Source of the DNA: Syntrophus sp964555065
GTDB taxonomy: Bacteria > Desulfobacterota > Syntrophia > Syntrophales > Syntrophaceae
Assembly (NCBI GenBank): GCA_964555065.1
Contig: CAZKRB010000009.1
Span: 1-58,230 of the forward strand
Direction of reading: 5' to 3'
DNA length: 58,230 nt
The notes beneath the pieces are model-generated. The model made no database searches, was not told the DNA's origin, and worked only from the letters and a program-made list of their open reading frames with translations. A program made the position numbers and the translations under genes. Shown here one piece after another: positions 16,861 to 26,056 of the stretch; the stretch's first letter is position 1; each line of letters begins with the position of its first letter.

Positions 16861-17898
16861 ATGAAGGAAATCCTGTTTGAAAAGCTGGACGGAGAAAAGG
16901 AACCGCATCTTGCTGAACTGCGGCGCCTGCTGGAGAAAGTGGGGATGCCCTTCCGACCGGGCGACCGGGTGGGGATCAAGCTTTACTGGGGAGAGAAAGG
17001 GAACCGGAGTTTCCTCTCCCCCGCCTATGCCCGGGAAATCGCCCATTGGCTGAAAGAAGGCGGAGTGGACCCCTTCATTTTCGACACGACCGTTTTGTAC
17101 TCCGACGGGCGGCGAAAGGCCGATGATTCCCTGCGGACCGCAACGGAGCACGGCTACACGGAATCCTTTCTCGGCGGTCCCGTGGTCATCGCCGACGGCA
17201 TGGACGGCCGTTCCGTCATCGCGTTGAAAACCTCTTACCGCCACTTTCCCGAGGTGCAGGTTGCCGATATCTTCGACCGTGCCGAGGGATTCGTTATCTT
17301 TTCCCACTTCAAAGGCCACATGGAAGCCGGTTTCGGCGGCGCCATCAAGAATCTGTCCATGGGCTTCGCGTCCCGGGCGCAGAAACAACGGATGCATGCC
17401 GATGTCCGTCCTCTCCTTGAACCGGAGAAATGTACGAAATGCGGCGCCTGCGTGGAAGTCTGCCCTTCAGGCGCCGCGCAGTTCCGCCATGACGGCTTTC
17501 CCTTTTACGATCTCGAAGTCTGCATCGGCTGCGCCCAGTGCATCGGCTTTTGCCCCTCCATTGCTTTAAAGCTCACCTGGGAAACGGACGCCACGGTTTT
17601 CCAGGAGAAGCTAATCGAAACGGCGGCTGCCGTCTGGCGCCGGATTGAAGGGCGCTCCATACTGATCAACGCCCTGTTGAACATTACCACGGAATGCGAC
17701 TGCTGGCCGGGGGAAAACCCCGTCATCCATCCCGATCAGGGCTTTCTGGCCTCTGATCATCCTGTCCGCCTTGACGAAGAGGCGATCCGGATCGTGGGTA
17801 GGGAAACCTTCCTCCGGGTCCATCCGGATATTCCCTGGCAGCGCCAGTTTGACTATGCCCGGGAAATTCAATTTGGAGGAGGGACCGAAGGGCAATGA
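16861..17898 (+). CDS. DUF362 domain protein with two 4Fe-4S clusters
   Basis: The N-terminal two thirds is a DUF362 domain (SHFKGHMEAGFGGAIKNLSM is its conserved core). Inserted after it are two ferredoxin motifs, CTKCGACVEVCP and CIGCAQCIGFCP, which bind two 4Fe-4S clusters. Such proteins are common in anaerobes; an electron-transfer or redox-maturation role is likely, but the substrate is unknown. No signal peptide is seen, so it is cytoplasmic. I favour the ATG at 16861 (AGAGGGCAAC before it); an ATG at 16846 would add five residues. Confidence 0.88.
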   Translation: MKEILFEKLDGEKEPHLAELRRLLEKVGMPFRPGDRVGIKLYWGEKGNRSFLSPAYAREIAHWLKEGGVDPFIFDTTVLYSDGRRKADDSLRTATEHGYTESFLGGPVVIADGMDGRSVIALKTSYRHFPEVQVADIFDRAEGFVIFSHFKGHMEAGFGGAIKNLSMGFASRAQKQRMHADVRPLLEPEKCTKCGACVEVCPSGAAQFRHDGFPFYDLEVCIGCAQCIGFCPSIALKLTWETDATVFQEKLIETAAAVWRRIEGRSILINALLNITTECDCWPGENPVIHPDQGFLASDHPVRLDEEAIRIVGRETFLRVHPDIPWQRQFDYAREIQFGGGTEGQ

Positions 17899-17994
17899 AA
17901 GGGAAAGGCCCCCCATTCATTGCCCCGGCATTCCTTTTATCCTCTTCGCTTCAGATCTCGAAAACCCCTTTCCTTCGTAAAGCCTCCTCGGCCA

Positions 17995-18032
17995 CCGGCC
18001 GGCAGCGAGCCGGCCGGCTTCCATCCTTTTAA
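17995..18032 (+). terminator. Strong GC hairpin after the DUF362 gene
   Basis: CCGGCCGGC (17995-18003), loop AGCGA, GCCGGCCGG (18009-18017): nine perfect G-C pairs, then a T/C-rich stretch with TTTT about 10 bases later. Probably the transcription end of the DUF362 unit. No gene lies in 17899-18258. Confidence 0.55.
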
Positions 18033-18206
18033 GAGCAAATCCTTTTTTCAGTTGAAGAAAGTCGGGTTTTATTTTACCTTCCCGACGCTGCCCCTTCCCG
18101 GCAAGTTCACAGCCCCGGGTGCCTTTATGGGGAGCGGCGAAAGGCTTCCGGGAAATACCTCGTTGAATTTCCAGGCGCTGCGGCAAAAAAGAGAGCAACC
18201 AGTGAA

Positions 18207-18222
18207 TGGCACAATTATTGAT
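18207..18222 (+). promoter_or_regulatory. Candidate sigma-54 promoter for the FadL-type gene
   Basis: TGGCAC (18207-18212), five bases, TTGAT (18218-18222). The -24 element is a perfect match to TGGCAC-N5-TTGCA; the -12 element has GA in place of GC. It lies 37 bases before the ATG. A sigma-54 promoter would mean control by an enhancer-binding activator. No activator site is identified. Confidence 0.55.
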
Positions 18223-18258
18223 TGGGGAAAAAATCATACTTAAGAAGAAGGGTACAAG

Positions 18259-19494
18259 ATGAAAAAGTTCACTTCCAATTCCGTTTTATGGATCGTCACC
18301 GTCGTGTTGCTTTGTCTGCCTTCCTTTTCCTTCGCCTCGGGCTTCGGCATCTTTACCCAGGGGGCATCCTCCCTGGGGCAGGGATCTGCCGTGGTTGCCC
18401 ATGGGGAATCGCCGGAGGCGATTTTCTACAATCCGGCACTGATCAATGAACTGCCGGGCACTCAGGTGGAGATCGGGACCACCCTGATCTTTGCCGATCG
18501 GGATTTCAAGAGCGCCGCAACGGGAAAGGCCACGGAAACAGATGATGACGTTTTCTTCCCCAGCACGTTTTATATCACCCACAAGTTCAACGATTTCATC
18601 AGTGCCGGCCTCGGCTTTTTCAGCCCCTTCGGCCTGGCCACGACCTGGGACGACGATTGGGAAGGGCGGTATCTCGCCACCAAATCAGAGATCACCACGT
18701 ACAACATCAACCCGGTCATCTCCTGCCGGATCTCGCCTAAAATTTCCTTGGCGGCCGGCCTGGATTTCATGTTCCTGGAGTCTTCCCTGGAAAGCAGGAT
18801 TCCCTCGGCGGCCTTCTCCATTCCCGGCCCCTCCTTTGACATCAACCAGAAATTTGACGGTTCCGGCGACGGAATCGGGTACAACTTCGGCTTCCTCTTT
18901 AACGTCAATAAGGCCTTTTCCCTGGGAGCCTCCTATCGCAGCGAAGTTAAGATCGACGTCGACGGTGATCTGAAATTTCATGACGAGCCAAGCTACATGC
19001 CGCACCGGATCAGCGGGAGCACCACCATTACTCTCCCTCAGCAGGTTTCCGCCGGGATCGCCTACCGGCCCACAGACCGGCTGGTCATGGAACTGGGGAT
19101 GCGCTGGGAGGACTGGTCGTCCTTTGACCGGCTGAAAATTCAGATCGTCCACCAGCCATCCGTCGTTTATCCCCGTGACTGGCGCGGGACTTTCGCCGTT
19201 AATTTGGGAGGAAAATACCGCCTCAACGATACCTTCGCAGTTACAGCCGGCTATCTGTACGGCAAAAATCCCGTTCCTGACAGCAACTTTGAACCGGCGA
19301 TCCCCGATTCCGACACCCATCTGTTCTGCCTGGGTGGCGAAGCGCAACTGGGCAATTTCACCGCGGCACTGGCCTATGCCTATCAGCTCCAGGAAGAGCG
19401 GACCAAATCGACCAATCATTACGGCGCCACCGCCAACGGTGAGTACGATTCCGACATCCAACTACTCGCCCTGAGTTTCACTTACAAATTCTGA
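18259..19494 (+). CDS. FadL/OmpP1/TodX-type outer-membrane transporter
   Basis: A 411-residue beta-barrel with a signal peptide (positive start MKKF, hydrophobic core LWIVTVVLLCLPSFS, cleavage after SFA). The mature start SGFGIFTQGASSLGQGSA and EAIFYNPALI are the FadL-family hatch signatures, including the NPA motif; the protein ends in an aromatic (YKF) as barrels do. The family carries long-chain fatty acids or aromatic hydrocarbons across the outer membrane, which fits a syntroph living on fatty acids or benzoate. It is somewhat shorter than E. coli FadL. The methyltransferase gene follows after about 40 bases. The putative sigma-54 promoter suggests induction by substrate. Confidence 0.9.
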   Translation: MKKFTSNSVLWIVTVVLLCLPSFSFASGFGIFTQGASSLGQGSAVVAHGESPEAIFYNPALINELPGTQVEIGTTLIFADRDFKSAATGKATETDDDVFFPSTFYITHKFNDFISAGLGFFSPFGLATTWDDDWEGRYLATKSEITTYNINPVISCRISPKISLAAGLDFMFLESSLESRIPSAAFSIPGPSFDINQKFDGSGDGIGYNFGFLFNVNKAFSLGASYRSEVKIDVDGDLKFHDEPSYMPHRISGSTTITLPQQVSAGIAYRPTDRLVMELGMRWEDWSSFDRLKIQIVHQPSVVYPRDWRGTFAVNLGGKYRLNDTFAVTAGYLYGKNPVPDSNFEPAIPDSDTHLFCLGGEAQLGNFTAALAYAYQLQEERTKSTNHYGATANGEYDSDIQLLALSFTYKF

Positions 19495-19536
19495 GGACCC
19501 ACCCATGATTATAGAGAAGGATAGAGAGGCGTCGAT

Positions 19537-20418
19537 TTGAAAAAATCCGGAGAAATCATCCACAGCCACCAGAGTCCGGAACGTGTCAGCCGTGACAAAC
19601 AAGCAACCTATCTGATGGAAAGTGACGAGGAAGCCTTTCGCCTCGATGTAAAAACAGATATAGCGGCCGTACAGAAACAGGCACGCTGGTGCGGGGTGAA
19701 GCCCGGGCTGCGCGTTCTGGACCTGGGCTGCGGACCGGGGAAAACCACGGCGATTCTCCACAGCATGGTGGGGCCTGTCGGCAGTGTCGTGGGCGTTGAC
19801 GCTTCAGCGGAACGAATCGCTCATGCGAAACGGGAATACGGGGACAGGCCGGGAATCGAATTTGTCCGCCGTGATCTGACCGGGCCCCTCGAAGGGATGG
19901 GGCAGTTCGATGTGATCTGGATCCGTTTTGTTCTCGAATACTTCCGTAAAGAGAGCCCGGAAATTGTCAGGAATTTAAAGATGCTGCTGAAGCCCGGCGG
20001 TTATCTCTGCCTGATCGACCTGGATTACAACTGCCTCAGCCATTATGAGATGCCCGAATCCATGAATTCCCTGCTGCCCAAGCTGATGGCCCATCTCGAC
20101 ACAGAGTTTAATTTCGATACGTATGCCGGCAGAAAACTTTATTCCTACCTTTATGATCAGCACTATGAGAATATCCAGGTGGAATTGATGGCGCACCATC
20201 TGATTTATGGCCATGCCCGTCCGGCGGATATTTTCAACTGGATGAAAAAGCTGGAGGTCGGCATCAGGAAAACGAAGGACCTGTTTCATTCCTATCCCGG
20301 CGGCGCACCAGCCTTTATCGAGGACTTCAAAAAGTTTTTCCTGGATCCCCGTCGCTTCACCTACACGCCGCTGATTCTGTGCAAGGGAATGCGCCCCTAC
20401 CCCGAAGTCGTCACCTGA
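19537..20418 (+). CDS. Class I SAM-dependent methyltransferase
   Basis: Motif I is VLDLGCGPGKTTAIL (about residues 67-81), followed by the acidic strand VGVDASAERI (motif II) and FDVIWIRFVLEYF (motif IV): a Rossmann-fold methyltransferase of the Methyltransf_11/25 type. The acceptor is unknown; a small molecule, quinone or lipid are all possible. The start is a TTG with GAGAGG seven bases upstream. It follows the porin gene closely and may be on the same transcript. Its last 22 bases overlap the end of the convergent histidine kinase gene. Confidence 0.85.
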   Translation: MKKSGEIIHSHQSPERVSRDKQATYLMESDEEAFRLDVKTDIAAVQKQARWCGVKPGLRVLDLGCGPGKTTAILHSMVGPVGSVVGVDASAERIAHAKREYGDRPGIEFVRRDLTGPLEGMGQFDVIWIRFVLEYFRKESPEIVRNLKMLLKPGGYLCLIDLDYNCLSHYEMPESMNSLLPKLMAHLDTEFNFDTYAGRKLYSYLYDQHYENIQVELMAHHLIYGHARPADIFNWMKKLEVGIRKTKDLFHSYPGGAPAFIEDFKKFFLDPRRFTYTPLILCKGMRPYPEVVT

Positions 20419-23255
20419 CCCAGGATGTTCCGGATTTTTTTGCTGATGTCCTGGATGTGGAAAGGTTTTTGAATGAAGTCCACCGCGCCGGCCTGAAGGA
20501 TTTCCTGTTGGCTGGCGTTATCGGCAAACCCGCTGGCAATAATGACCTTCAATGACGGATCGATTTTCAGCATTTCCGCGAGGCATTTTGCCCCCCCCAT
20601 GCCCGGCATCATGAGATCCAGGATCACCAGATCAAGCGGACTTCTTTCCGTGCGAATGACCCGCAGGGCCTCTTCACCGGAATTGGCGGTCAGAACATGA
20701 TACCCGAGCAGGGAAAGAAGTTTATGGCTGATATCCAGCAGCAGGGGTTCATCGTCCACCAGGAGGATCGTTTCCTTCCCGGGAGATAAGAGCGTTTTTC
20801 GGGTGGATTCCCGGTCCGTCTCAAGAAGCTCCCCTTCCAGGGCGGGCAGGTAAATCTCAAAGGACGTCCCTCGCCCAGGCTCACTGGTGCAGAAGATGAA
20901 TCCGTGATGATTCTTGATGATGCCGTAGACAACGGCCAATCCGATCCCCGTCCCTTTGCCGGCCTCTTTGGTGGTGTAAAAGGGCTCGAAGATGTGAGTC
21001 AAGTCTTCCTTTGCAATGCCGCACCCCGCATCGGAAACGGAAAACATGGAATAGCGGCCGCGATTCATGGACACCCCGCTCCTAAGCTGAGGCGTTTGAA
21101 ATTCAATGCTCTTCGACTCGATTTTGATTTGACCCCCCTCGGGCAGGGCGTCTTTCGCATTTACCGTCAAATTCATGATCACCTGGCCCAACTGCGCGGC
21201 ATCCCCTTGGACAACAGGGAGATCCTTGTCGAGGTCTAAATGCAGTTCAATGGACTTGGGAAGTGTGCTGCCAAGCAGTTCGTGATACTTTCTGATTTCG
21301 GCATTGATGTCGATGGGCGCGAGCTTGCTTTCTGTTTTTCTGCTGAAAAGGAGAAGCTTGCTGACCAGGTCCGTTGCCCGTTTGATCAGGTCCTGGAGAG
21401 TCATGAGGTATTTCCAGTCCGGGTCCTCCGCATCCCTTTTCATGATCAATAGTTCATTATAAGCGTTCATGGCATGGAGAATATTGTTGAAATCGTGGGC
21501 AATGCCCCCGGTCAAGCGGCCGATGGCGTTCATTCGCGAAGCATGCTGAAGTTGACTTTCCAGTTTGCGCTGCTCGGTGAAATCTTTGCAGATTCCGACA
21601 ACTCCCGTGATTTCCCCCAGGGAATTGCAATTGGGTGCGCCACTGAGATAAAAAAATCGTTCTGTTCCATCCTGGGCGAAAAGTTTCGCCTCCAGATTCT
21701 TGAAGGTCTCTTGTCCCTGCGACACGCGCTGAAAGATCCGCCTGAAGGTTTCCCCTTCCTCGGCTTTTGAAAAGTCCGAAAAGTTCCGGCCGATTATTTC
21801 ATCCGTCGAATATCCCAGAATTTCTTCCGCCACCGGATTGATATAGGTAATCAATCCATTATGATCCGTCGTGTAGATAATATCCGGTGAATTTTCACTG
21901 AGGGTGCGGAATCGCTCCTCGCTTTCTCTGATCTGACGGAGGAATTTCGTGTTGTTGATGCTGATGCCGATTTGCGGGGCGATCCCCATGAGCAGATTCA
22001 CTTCGCTTTGATTGTGGGGCCGGTGGGTCAGATAATTGTCTACCGCAAGAATCCCTTCCGACTTTCCCTTGTAGATGATGGGCACGCAGATGAACGAACT
22101 CACCCCCAGCGCATTGATGAAATTCCGGCTGTGCGCCGATACGTCATCCTGGATATCTTTGACATTGTTTACAAAGATGGGTTTTTGCTCGCGAAAGGCG
22201 ACGACAAAGGGACCTTTGGAGTCCGAGCGATCCAGGTTGAATTGAATGTCTTCCAGAACGGCTTCGGTATCGGGGCTGTAGCCATAACCGCTCACATAGA
22301 CCAGTTTTTTCAGGTTCGGACTGGCCAGCATGATCATGCCGCGGTCGAAATTCAGCCTCCGCTGCAACGTCTCCATGACATATTTCAGCAGGCTGTCGCT
22401 GTCCTGGATGCCGGAGATGGCCTGGCCGATTTCCTGGACGACGAGGGCATTGTTGTAACTGATGGTGATCTGATCGAGAAGACGGTTGGCGGCATCGCCC
22501 TGCCTTTCCGTCCTTTCATAAATATCTTTTTTTTCCAGATGCTGGGAATAAAAGGCGATCACGATGACAACCGCCGCGGCCGCCAATGCGAAGTATGCCG
22601 TCCCTTCCACTGAGGGAAAAAGAAAAAAACCAAGGGCGATCATCAAGATGAACAGGATCGCAAGATAGTTTCTTCGGCGCCACCATTTCAGATATTTCGG
22701 TTCTTCCCAGCTGACGAGGTATTGGCAATGCGCATCCCCGCGGTGCACACAGGCCGGATGTTCCAGGGTAGGCAGTTTGCCCGTGAAGATCTGGACGACC
22801 GCTTCGATGTTTCCCATGCGGTTCTCGCATTGATAGGGCTGTTCGGAGACGCCCTTGTTGAGGGTCGCGATGATTTCTACCGCATTTCGGCGAAGTTTAT
22901 GAATCTGAAAAGTGGCGCCTCGACTAAGATAGGAGGCAATTTTCGTCAGCATGGAATAGGCTTGAACCGGGGAAAGGAACGCCAGGACAAACTGCCGGAT
23001 GGCCTTGGCGGACCGGGATGAGGACATGTAGCGTCCGGCTTCGCGGAATATCGAGGGATCCTGGGTTCGTTCCATGAGGGCGTCGCGGAAGCGATCCACC
23101 TGTTGCTGCGTCAGCCAGTGACCTTCATCCTCCAATTCATAGGAAAGGATTCCGGCATCCTTCAGGATGCCTTCCAGATCAACATCGGGACGCTTTTCTT
23201 TCAAATACTCGAGAACCGTGATGATGATTCTGCTGTTGTACAAGTTTGGATTCAT
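20397..23255 (-). CDS. Membrane hybrid histidine kinase (V4R-like, GAF, PAS, HisKA, HATPase, receiver)
   Basis: A 952-residue sensor. Residues 1-185 form a cytosolic domain ending in a V4R-like motif (C169 and C177 in HPACVHRGDAHCQY). Two membrane helices lie at about 197-215 and 218-236. A GAF domain spans about 275-435 and a PAS domain 445-565 with the usual PAC tail. HisKA has H587 in GGIAHDFNN, HATPase contains GIAKEDLTHIFEPFYTTK and a G-rich lid, and the C-terminal receiver keeps LVILDLMMPG and KPF. The receiver has no attached output, so phosphate must pass to another protein. The ATG at 23255 is preferred; a GTG two codons earlier is possible. Confidence 0.9.
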   Translation of the reverse strand: MNPNLYNSRIIITVLEYLKEKRPDVDLEGILKDAGILSYELEDEGHWLTQQQVDRFRDALMERTQDPSIFREAGRYMSSSRSAKAIRQFVLAFLSPVQAYSMLTKIASYLSRGATFQIHKLRRNAVEIIATLNKGVSEQPYQCENRMGNIEAVVQIFTGKLPTLEHPACVHRGDAHCQYLVSWEEPKYLKWWRRRNYLAILFILMIALGFFLFPSVEGTAYFALAAAAVVIVIAFYSQHLEKKDIYERTERQGDAANRLLDQITISYNNALVVQEIGQAISGIQDSDSLLKYVMETLQRRLNFDRGMIMLASPNLKKLVYVSGYGYSPDTEAVLEDIQFNLDRSDSKGPFVVAFREQKPIFVNNVKDIQDDVSAHSRNFINALGVSSFICVPIIYKGKSEGILAVDNYLTHRPHNQSEVNLLMGIAPQIGISINNTKFLRQIRESEERFRTLSENSPDIIYTTDHNGLITYINPVAEEILGYSTDEIIGRNFSDFSKAEEGETFRRIFQRVSQGQETFKNLEAKLFAQDGTERFFYLSGAPNCNSLGEITGVVGICKDFTEQRKLESQLQHASRMNAIGRLTGGIAHDFNNILHAMNAYNELLIMKRDAEDPDWKYLMTLQDLIKRATDLVSKLLLFSRKTESKLAPIDINAEIRKYHELLGSTLPKSIELHLDLDKDLPVVQGDAAQLGQVIMNLTVNAKDALPEGGQIKIESKSIEFQTPQLRSGVSMNRGRYSMFSVSDAGCGIAKEDLTHIFEPFYTTKEAGKGTGIGLAVVYGIIKNHHGFIFCTSEPGRGTSFEIYLPALEGELLETDRESTRKTLLSPGKETILLVDDEPLLLDISHKLLSLLGYHVLTANSGEEALRVIRTERSPLDLVILDLMMPGMGGAKCLAEMLKIDPSLKVIIASGFADNASQQEILQAGAVDFIQKPFHIQDISKKIRNILGQVTTSG

Positions 23256-23610
23256 AAGCACTCATTCACAGGTGAAAAATCGAAGTGCATGGCAAACGGA
23301 TCCATCCCGGTGACTGGGAAAGGGAACTCGGAATAAATCATCGCCAACCAAGATAGGACATATGGCATAAGGGGTTCTAACATTCAAGTGCGAAGAAGGT
23401 GAAAGGAGAATGGCAGGTCAGATTTGTCAGCGGCCGGCGATCATGTTCAGGGGCAGCAAGGTGATGCCTCAGGGATCGTCAGGAAAGGAAAGGGAATGAT
23501 GCACAACGATCCCCGCGGCGGCCGACACCTTGTTTTTTGCGGCCTCGGCATGGGGCCGCAAAGAAGGTTCAAGACGCCGAAACATCAGCCTGGTCTACGA
23601 CGCGCAGAGC
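23256..23610. other. Intergenic region between kinase and PilZ genes
   Basis: About 355 bases upstream of the kinase gene and downstream of the PilZ gene, both on the minus strand. Its open frames are short and lack ribosome sites. I see no confident promoter, terminator or RNA. Confidence 0.45.
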
Positions 23611-25686
23611 CTAAGCAATCTTCATCCGGAATCTTTTCATCATGTATTCAATATATTCGTCGGCGTGCTGGGCATTGAGAATCCACATCCGATATTGCTT
23701 TTCAACGCCCGCATTCTTTCCCTCTGTATAGTTGTCAGGATAAACCAGCAGGGGGTAGGATTCCATCGCTTTCGTCCGGGGAATATTTTCCACGGCGGCG
23801 TAAACCATATCCAGGGGGAGGTCCTGATCGAGCACGAAAACTTTAAAACCATTGAGCAGATCGGACAGGTTTATGGCCACATCGGATTCTTCCTTGATGA
23901 TCACCGCCTTAAGCTCCTCGGAGAAGTGCAGGGCAAACGCCTGCCATTTTCTGTGGAGTCCCTGTTTCGCGTATTGATCTTCGAGGGTGTGATGCTCCTG
24001 ATTTTTCAGATCCAGGGCGTCCCACAGCAGTCCGCCGGAATCATGCCGGTAGAATTCTTCCAATTCCCAGAGATCGGATGGGGAGCACTCCTGGAGGGAC
24101 CAGCCTTCAGGCAGCTCGGACTTTATCTTACCGGCCCGGTGAGGGAGATAGGTGAAACGATCGACGGAGCAGACGCGGGAGTCGTTTTTCCCTCTGGCAA
24201 AATCCATATAGATGCGGTCGGCAAAGGTGTTTCCCGGCCGAAAATAACAGATGAAATAGTCCAGCATCGCCGACGGCAGGCGGCGAAGATCATAAAGGTA
24301 AGAAATCATTTTTTTCAGGACGATGCGGCCGGGATTGCCCTCCACCGCTCTTGCCGCGTGGTGGTGAACCATCCAGGCTCTTTCATAAGCGCGCAGGAGG
24401 GAAACATGGCTGTAGATCCGTCCATCCTTCTGATAGGTAAAATGTTTGGCGATTTCCGGGCAATCCTTATAAAGCTTCTGGTACGTAATCTGGAAATCTT
24501 TCCGAAATTCCTGGATATGTTCATATTTTTCAGGATAAATGAAATTGCTGTCGAAGAGCAGTTCCCACAACTGATCCGTATCAACTTCGTTGATCATTCC
24601 CTCGTCGATGCCCAGAAGATTATTCAGAAGCTGATTCAATTTGTTATAGTCTTCGACCCCCATATCCAGAATTGCAACTCCGAACCGGGTTGAGGCATCA
24701 TCCCGGCGATAGATAACCTGCGTCCGGCACTGAATCTTCAGCAGCCCGGCATAAGTGATCGTCATATTGGGGATGACCATTCCCGGCATGAAAACGGCGG
24801 CATCGGCTTGGTCGCTGATGGAAAACCCCGAAGTGGAGATATCAATGATTTTACGCTGAAAAGTTTTTTTTGCGAAGGGGTGTTCGAAGATCACCGAAAG
24901 GGGTAACACGCTCTGTTTGCGCGGGTTGCGAATCTTCAGCTCTCCTCCCTGGCTCTTCTCCATTTGCAGGGGGGACAAGACGATCTCCACCCCCTGGCCT
25001 GTTTTCTGTTGATACATCTGGCGGCAGTTTCCGGCAAAAAAAATCTCCGATCCGTTAAAAAGCCGCAGGGTAACCGGTGAATCGGATTGGAACCAGTAAA
25101 AGATCGCCGACGATACCTTTTGGATGCGGACGCGAAAGGCGTGCGGACTGAAGTCCACCAGCTCAGCGGTGGCCTGAAAGCCGTTTTGGAACAATTCCGC
25201 CTTGATGTCACTGCATTTAAAGCGAGGCGCCTGCCGTTTGCTGGTAACGGGGCTGGAATCAGGCAACTGCACGGTCAGCCCTTTGTCATCCGATGCAATA
25301 AGACGGGGTTGGGCCAGGATGATGGACTGATTATGGAAAATGACCAGATATTGAAAATGGTATCGGTCCAGCTTGTACCCCCGATAGGCCTGATCCCAGC
25401 GGCATACCAGTTGATCACCCAGGCAGGGTTCGGGATGAATTTCAGCCAGAATCTCATCGTCGTACCGGGGATGCTTCAGCAGGGCATAGAGAGGATCGCC
25501 CTTGAAATGGATGAGGTTCAAGAGGTTGATCAGCTTCTCCTTGTCGATGGAATCCGAGGGCACGATATCCTGAAGGAGGTCCCTGTGTCTGAATAACCGG
25601 TACGGCATCGAATCCTGCACAGTGAGATGCCGGTTAAAAAAAGTGCCGCTGCCGCAGATGCTTCTTTCCAGTCCGTTTGCATTCAT
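23611..25686 (-). CDS. Double PilZ domain protein (c-di-GMP effector candidate)
   Basis: About 690 residues. The first PilZ-like domain has RQAPR (the RxxxR arm) but DFSPHAF where DxSxxG is expected. The second has RNPRKQSVLP and the intact DISTSG. PilZ domains bind cyclic di-GMP and change activity or partners. The N-terminal 150 residues and the C-terminal 330 residues match no domain I know; the C-terminal part is soluble and rich in aromatic residues and His (WMVHHHAARAVEG). The ATG at 25686 (GGAG upstream) is preferred; the frame opens with a TTG at 25740 that lacks a proper ribosome site. Confidence 0.8.
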   Translation of the reverse strand: MNANGLERSICGSGTFFNRHLTVQDSMPYRLFRHRDLLQDIVPSDSIDKEKLINLLNLIHFKGDPLYALLKHPRYDDEILAEIHPEPCLGDQLVCRWDQAYRGYKLDRYHFQYLVIFHNQSIILAQPRLIASDDKGLTVQLPDSSPVTSKRQAPRFKCSDIKAELFQNGFQATAELVDFSPHAFRVRIQKVSSAIFYWFQSDSPVTLRLFNGSEIFFAGNCRQMYQQKTGQGVEIVLSPLQMEKSQGGELKIRNPRKQSVLPLSVIFEHPFAKKTFQRKIIDISTSGFSISDQADAAVFMPGMVIPNMTITYAGLLKIQCRTQVIYRRDDASTRFGVAILDMGVEDYNKLNQLLNNLLGIDEGMINEVDTDQLWELLFDSNFIYPEKYEHIQEFRKDFQITYQKLYKDCPEIAKHFTYQKDGRIYSHVSLLRAYERAWMVHHHAARAVEGNPGRIVLKKMISYLYDLRRLPSAMLDYFICYFRPGNTFADRIYMDFARGKNDSRVCSVDRFTYLPHRAGKIKSELPEGWSLQECSPSDLWELEEFYRHDSGGLLWDALDLKNQEHHTLEDQYAKQGLHRKWQAFALHFSEELKAVIIKEESDVAINLSDLLNGFKVFVLDQDLPLDMVYAAVENIPRTKAMESYPLLVYPDNYTEGKNAGVEKQYRMWILNAQHADEYIEYMMKRFRMKIA

Positions 25687-25915
25687 TTTGAAGTGTATCT
25701 CCGCATGAGAAGAGGTCTTATCCGGTAGGGCAACAACCAACCCTGCTTATATTCTAATTAAATTGAAGTTAAGCAAGGCATATGCCACGACGGCTTTCTA
25801 GAATCGCCGAAATTGCAAGTTTTTAGGACTGGTGTTATTTATCCTGCATTATCCGGCAATTGGAAGGGTACTTCTTCTCCGGAATGAGGAACGGCCGGTT
25901 TAAGCTTTGAGAACA

Positions 25916-26010
25916 GGTCTAGGAAAAATTTTCCCGGACCTTAACATTCAATTCCAGGACTTTCAACCGAACCCCAAACGCCCTCTTTAGGAAAAGATTT
26001 TCCCGAGTCC
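25916..26010. repeat. Two copies of a palindromic operator-like motif
   Basis: TAGGAAAAATTTTCCCG (25920-25936) and TAGGAAAAGATTTTCCCG (25988-26005) are near-identical palindromes 68 bases apart. The first extends to GGTC-TA-GGAAAA-A-TTTTCC-CG-GACC (25916-25940). They sit upstream of the double-PilZ gene and just beyond the end of the DUF4197 gene. The rest of 25687-26056 holds nothing I can name. Confidence 0.55.
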
Positions 26011-26056
26011 TTGCCGTGAAGATCCCCAGGGGGAAGCGTGAGGCTTTCTCCCGTTC

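Noticed and set aside
17920..18243. 107-codon frame before the FadL-type gene
   Set aside because: Contains the GC hairpin and the promoter; composition is that of untranslated sequence.
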